Below are positions 61,867-64,000 of a DNA stretch of 64,000 nt, in pieces. The stretch's first letter is position 1, and every line of letters begins with the position of its first letter. The DNA lies in the NCBI GenBank assembly GCA_963784195.1, contig CAWARA010000001.1, positions 1 to 64,000 of the forward strand. The letters run 5' to 3'. The position numbers and the translations under genes are program-made. Source of the stretch: CAVQAH01 sp963784195. Lineage in GTDB: Bacteria; Acidobacteriota; Vicinamibacteria; Vicinamibacterales; 2-12-FULL-66-21. The notes under the pieces are model-generated. The model was not told where the DNA came from. It worked only from the letters and a program-made list of their open reading frames with translations, and searched no databases.

Positions 61867-63675
61867 TCACTCATACGCCGCCGCCTGAATGCCATAGAGC
61901 TGCGCATATTGCCCGCGCTTCTTCATCAGCTCCTCGTGGGCGCCCACTTCGATCACACGGGACCCGTCCATCACCACGATCAGATCTGCCATCCGCACGG
62001 TGGAAAACCGGTGTGACACGAGGATGGTGATGCGTCCGTCGCCGGCCGCAGCGCGCACGGCACCGGCATAACGCTCGAACAGTGCGTGCTCCGTCTCGGC
62101 ATCGAGGGCAGCCGTCGGCTCGTCGAGCACCAGCACGAGCGGACGATCGCGCATGAAGCCCCGCGCCAGCGCGAGCTTCTGCCACTGGCCGAAGCTGACG
62201 TCCACACCGTCCGGCCACGCCGGACCGAGCTGGCTCTCGAGACCCGCAGGCAGCCTGGCGATCACGTCCTCGGCGCCCGCACGGCTCACGGCGCGCGTGA
62301 CGGCTGGCTCGTCGGCGATGCGCGGGAGGTCGCCGATGCCGATCGTCTGACGCGCCAGGAACTCGAACCGGAAGAAATCCTGGAACGCACCGGCCATGCG
62401 GGCACGCCAGTCCACAGCGGGGATGCGAGTCAAGTCGTTCCCGTCGATCAGGATGCGGCCGCGCGTGGCGTCGTACATCTTGGCGAGCAGCTTGACCAGG
62501 GTCGTCTTGCCCGCCCCGTTCTCGCCGACAATCGCCACGACCCTGCCGGCGGGCAACGCGAGATTGATGTCGTCGAGAACGAGTCGATCGGTCCCTGGAT
62601 AGGCGAACGACACGTGCTCGAACCGGATGCCGTCCGCGAGACGATCCGGCGCAGGTCGATCGGCGGCCGCGACGATCGAGGCCGCGTAGTCCTCGAGCCA
62701 GGCGAGGCGCTTGGCGGAATCCATCCAGAACCGCAGGAACCCTATCTCACCTACGGTGGCGCCGACGTAGTAGGAGAGTCGCGATCCCGCGGCCAGGACC
62801 AGGAGGACGTCCGCGGCTGGCGCGCGGAGCGTTGACGACACGAAGACGATCGCGCCCACATAGGCAGTGCCGAAGATTGCCCACGCCAATGTGTGCCATG
62901 CCGCTGACGTCCATCGCGCACCCCGGACGGGCCGGTTGCCGGCTTCAAACGCCTGACGGCGGTTCACGGCAAGACGGTCGCCGATCCCAATGACGCGCAC
63001 CTCCTTGCCGGGCGTTGCCATGGTCGCCACGTCGAACAGGTGGCGCGCCAGCCTCGACAATGAGGCGCCGCGCTCGAATGCGGTTCGCTCAACTGCCGGA
63101 CGCCAGGACGACGTGAGCACCGTCGGCAGCGCAAAGATCGCGAGCAGCGACAGCGCCGGGTGAATGGACATCAGCAGAGCGATCGTCACCGCCAGACGCA
63201 GGATCCATCCGCATGTCGAGAAGAGCGACATGTACATGTGGTCCAGCATGAAGACCTGGTTGCGGAGCACGGACAGGCGGTCCAGGTACTCGGGGCGTTC
63301 CTGGTGCGCGATGGTGGTGATCGAAGCCAGCAGCCGCGCTACGTGTGACTCGAGCGCGATGGTGACCTTGTCGCGGAACCGGCGCTGCACACGGGTGCTG
63401 ACGGTCTGGAGGAACCACGTCGCGGTGGCGGACACGCCGATTGCCACGGCTGCGAATCGGACGAGGCGCCAGTCCCCTGCGATGGTCCCTTCGCCAATCA
63501 GCATGAACCAGTAAGCGAGGAGCGCGTCCGGAAGCGCCGACAACACCGCCAGCGTGAAGGCGGCCAGGATCAGCGTTGGCTCATGGTGATAGCCCAGCTT
63601 GCACACCCGCCACATCGAGGAGAGGGCCGGCGGCAGATCGTCGCGCTTCAGCGTCTGCTCAGGCGAGGACGTCAT
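61867..63675 (-). CDS. ABC exporter half-transporter (fused permease-ATPase)
   Basis: 602 residues: six membrane helices in the first 330, then the nucleotide-binding domain with Walker A GENGAGKTT (about residue 382), Q-loop GAFQDFFRF, Walker B LVLVLDEPTAALD (about 513) and switch histidine SHRFSTVRMAD. The signature, normally LSGGQ, reads VSFGQWQKLALARG, so this subunit has a degenerate signature; in heterodimeric exporters one of the two sites is often like this. It overlaps the preceding ABC gene by 17 bases, consistent with a heterodimer. Substrate unknown (drug, lipid or peptide are typical). Confidence 0.88.
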   Translation of the reverse strand: MTSSPEQTLKRDDLPPALSSMWRVCKLGYHHEPTLILAAFTLAVLSALPDALLAYWFMLIGEGTIAGDWRLVRFAAVAIGVSATATWFLQTVSTRVQRRFRDKVTIALESHVARLLASITTIAHQERPEYLDRLSVLRNQVFMLDHMYMSLFSTCGWILRLAVTIALLMSIHPALSLLAIFALPTVLTSSWRPAVERTAFERGASLSRLARHLFDVATMATPGKEVRVIGIGDRLAVNRRQAFEAGNRPVRGARWTSAAWHTLAWAIFGTAYVGAIVFVSSTLRAPAADVLLVLAAGSRLSYYVGATVGEIGFLRFWMDSAKRLAWLEDYAASIVAAADRPAPDRLADGIRFEHVSFAYPGTDRLVLDDINLALPAGRVVAIVGENGAGKTTLVKLLAKMYDATRGRILIDGNDLTRIPAVDWRARMAGAFQDFFRFEFLARQTIGIGDLPRIADEPAVTRAVSRAGAEDVIARLPAGLESQLGPAWPDGVDVSFGQWQKLALARGFMRDRPLVLVLDEPTAALDAETEHALFERYAGAVRAAAGDGRITILVSHRFSTVRMADLIVVMDGSRVIEVGAHEELMKKRGQYAQLYGIQAAAYE

Positions 63676-64000
63676 AGCTCCTGCCTTCTTCGTCTTCGGC
63701 GCCGAAGCGCTGCGCCTGAAGATCGAACATCGTGCGGTAGCGCCCGTTCAGAGACATCAGCTCGTCGTGCGTGCCAAGCTCGACGACTCTTCCTTTCTCG
63801 AGCACGCAGATGCGGTCGGCCTTTCGGACGGTCGAAAAGCGATGCGAGATCAGGATCGTCGTGCAATGGCGCGTTGCCGCCAGGATGCGCTCGAAGATCT
63901 CCGCCTCGCCGCGCACGTCGAGCTGCGCGGTCGGCTCATCGAGCAGAACGACACCGGCGCCTATCTTGACGGCGCACAGCGCGCGGGCGAGAGCCACGCG
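63659..64000 (-). CDS. ABC exporter half-transporter, C-terminal end only (cut by right window edge)
   Basis: The last 113 codons of an ABC ATPase: RVALARALCA directly after where the signature lies, Walker B GVVLLDEPTAQLDVRGE, switch histidine SHRFSTVRKAD and LEKGRVVELGTHDELM. The rest lies beyond position 64000. Its stop overlaps the start of the next ABC gene by 17 bases, so the two halves likely form one exporter. Confidence 0.87.
   Translation of the reverse strand, partial: RVALARALCAVKIGAGVVLLDEPTAQLDVRGEAEIFERILAATRHCTTILISHRFSTVRKADRICVLEKGRVVELGTHDELMSLNGRYRTMFDLQAQRFGAEDEEGRSYDVLA

Noticed and set aside
61626..61907. Minus-strand 93-codon frame between DUF2959 and the ABC gene
   Set aside because: Overlaps the DUF2959 start and its good ribosome site in another frame; no homology pattern.

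Overview
The window reads as a high-GC acidobacterial chromosome segment, most likely a soil member of the Vicinamibacteria. The evidence is lineage-typical content: two PadR-ADOP (duplicated FtsX permease) pairs plus an orphan ADOP, an ECF sigma factor coupled to a Ser/Thr kinase with a TolB-like propeller, secreted S9 peptidases, DUF5777/CHRD proteins, ankyrin proteins and a CE15/GH9/GH78 polysaccharide locus. This placement is inference; there is no rRNA or phylogenetic marker here. I saw no tRNA, rRNA, CRISPR array, transposase, integrase or phage gene.

Layout. 1-8.7 kb: a secreted amidohydrolase (cut by the left edge), an orphan ADOP permease, an ECF sigma/kinase operon and a vanadium-haloperoxidase-like PAP2 enzyme. 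9.0-13.9 kb: five tightly coupled genes for an RraA-type aldolase, a class V aminotransferase, a dicarboxylate/amino acid symporter and a two-subunit aconitase-family hydratase. This looks like one complete uptake-and-catabolism pathway and is the best candidate for an undescribed system. 14-21 kb: secreted small proteins, a polysaccharide deacetylase, a methanethiol-oxidase/selenium-binding protein operon with two membrane proteins, and a divergent AraC-aquaglyceroporin pair. 21-32.4 kb: plant-polymer degradation (CE15 esterase, GH9, a TolB-like secreted protein, a CTP-dependent polyprenol-kinase-like membrane protein, a Tat-exported Gfo/Idh/MocA oxidoreductase, a GH78 rhamnosidase). 32.4-39.3 kb: a small DUF2089 regulator operon with a clear promoter, a SoxC-cytochrome c pair, a LuxR relic, an esterase/ATP-grasp pair, an S41 peptidase and a beta-carbonic anhydrase. 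39.5-42.3 kb: a four-gene envelope operon. 42.6-43.2 kb: an OsmC-like gene followed by two truncated genes meeting at one breakpoint. 43.2-53.4 kb: two PadR-ADOP modules (the second permease broken in four places) with palindromic operators, an ankyrin gene and a glycine-zipper protein. 53.6-64 kb: DinB, an ankyrin-VOC fusion, two S9 peptidases, a cupin, DUF2959 and a heterodimeric ABC exporter cut by the right edge.

Quality warning. At least 17 single-frame interruptions fall inside otherwise well-conserved genes (kinase, haloperoxidase x2, aminotransferase, SHOCT-like protein, DUF5777, OsmC, ankyrin x2, ADOP x4, S9 x2, cupin, DUF2959). Their even spread, with intact reading on both sides, fits uncorrected indels in a draft assembly better than mass gene decay. 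Coordinates for those genes span the frame change and describe the reconstructed product.
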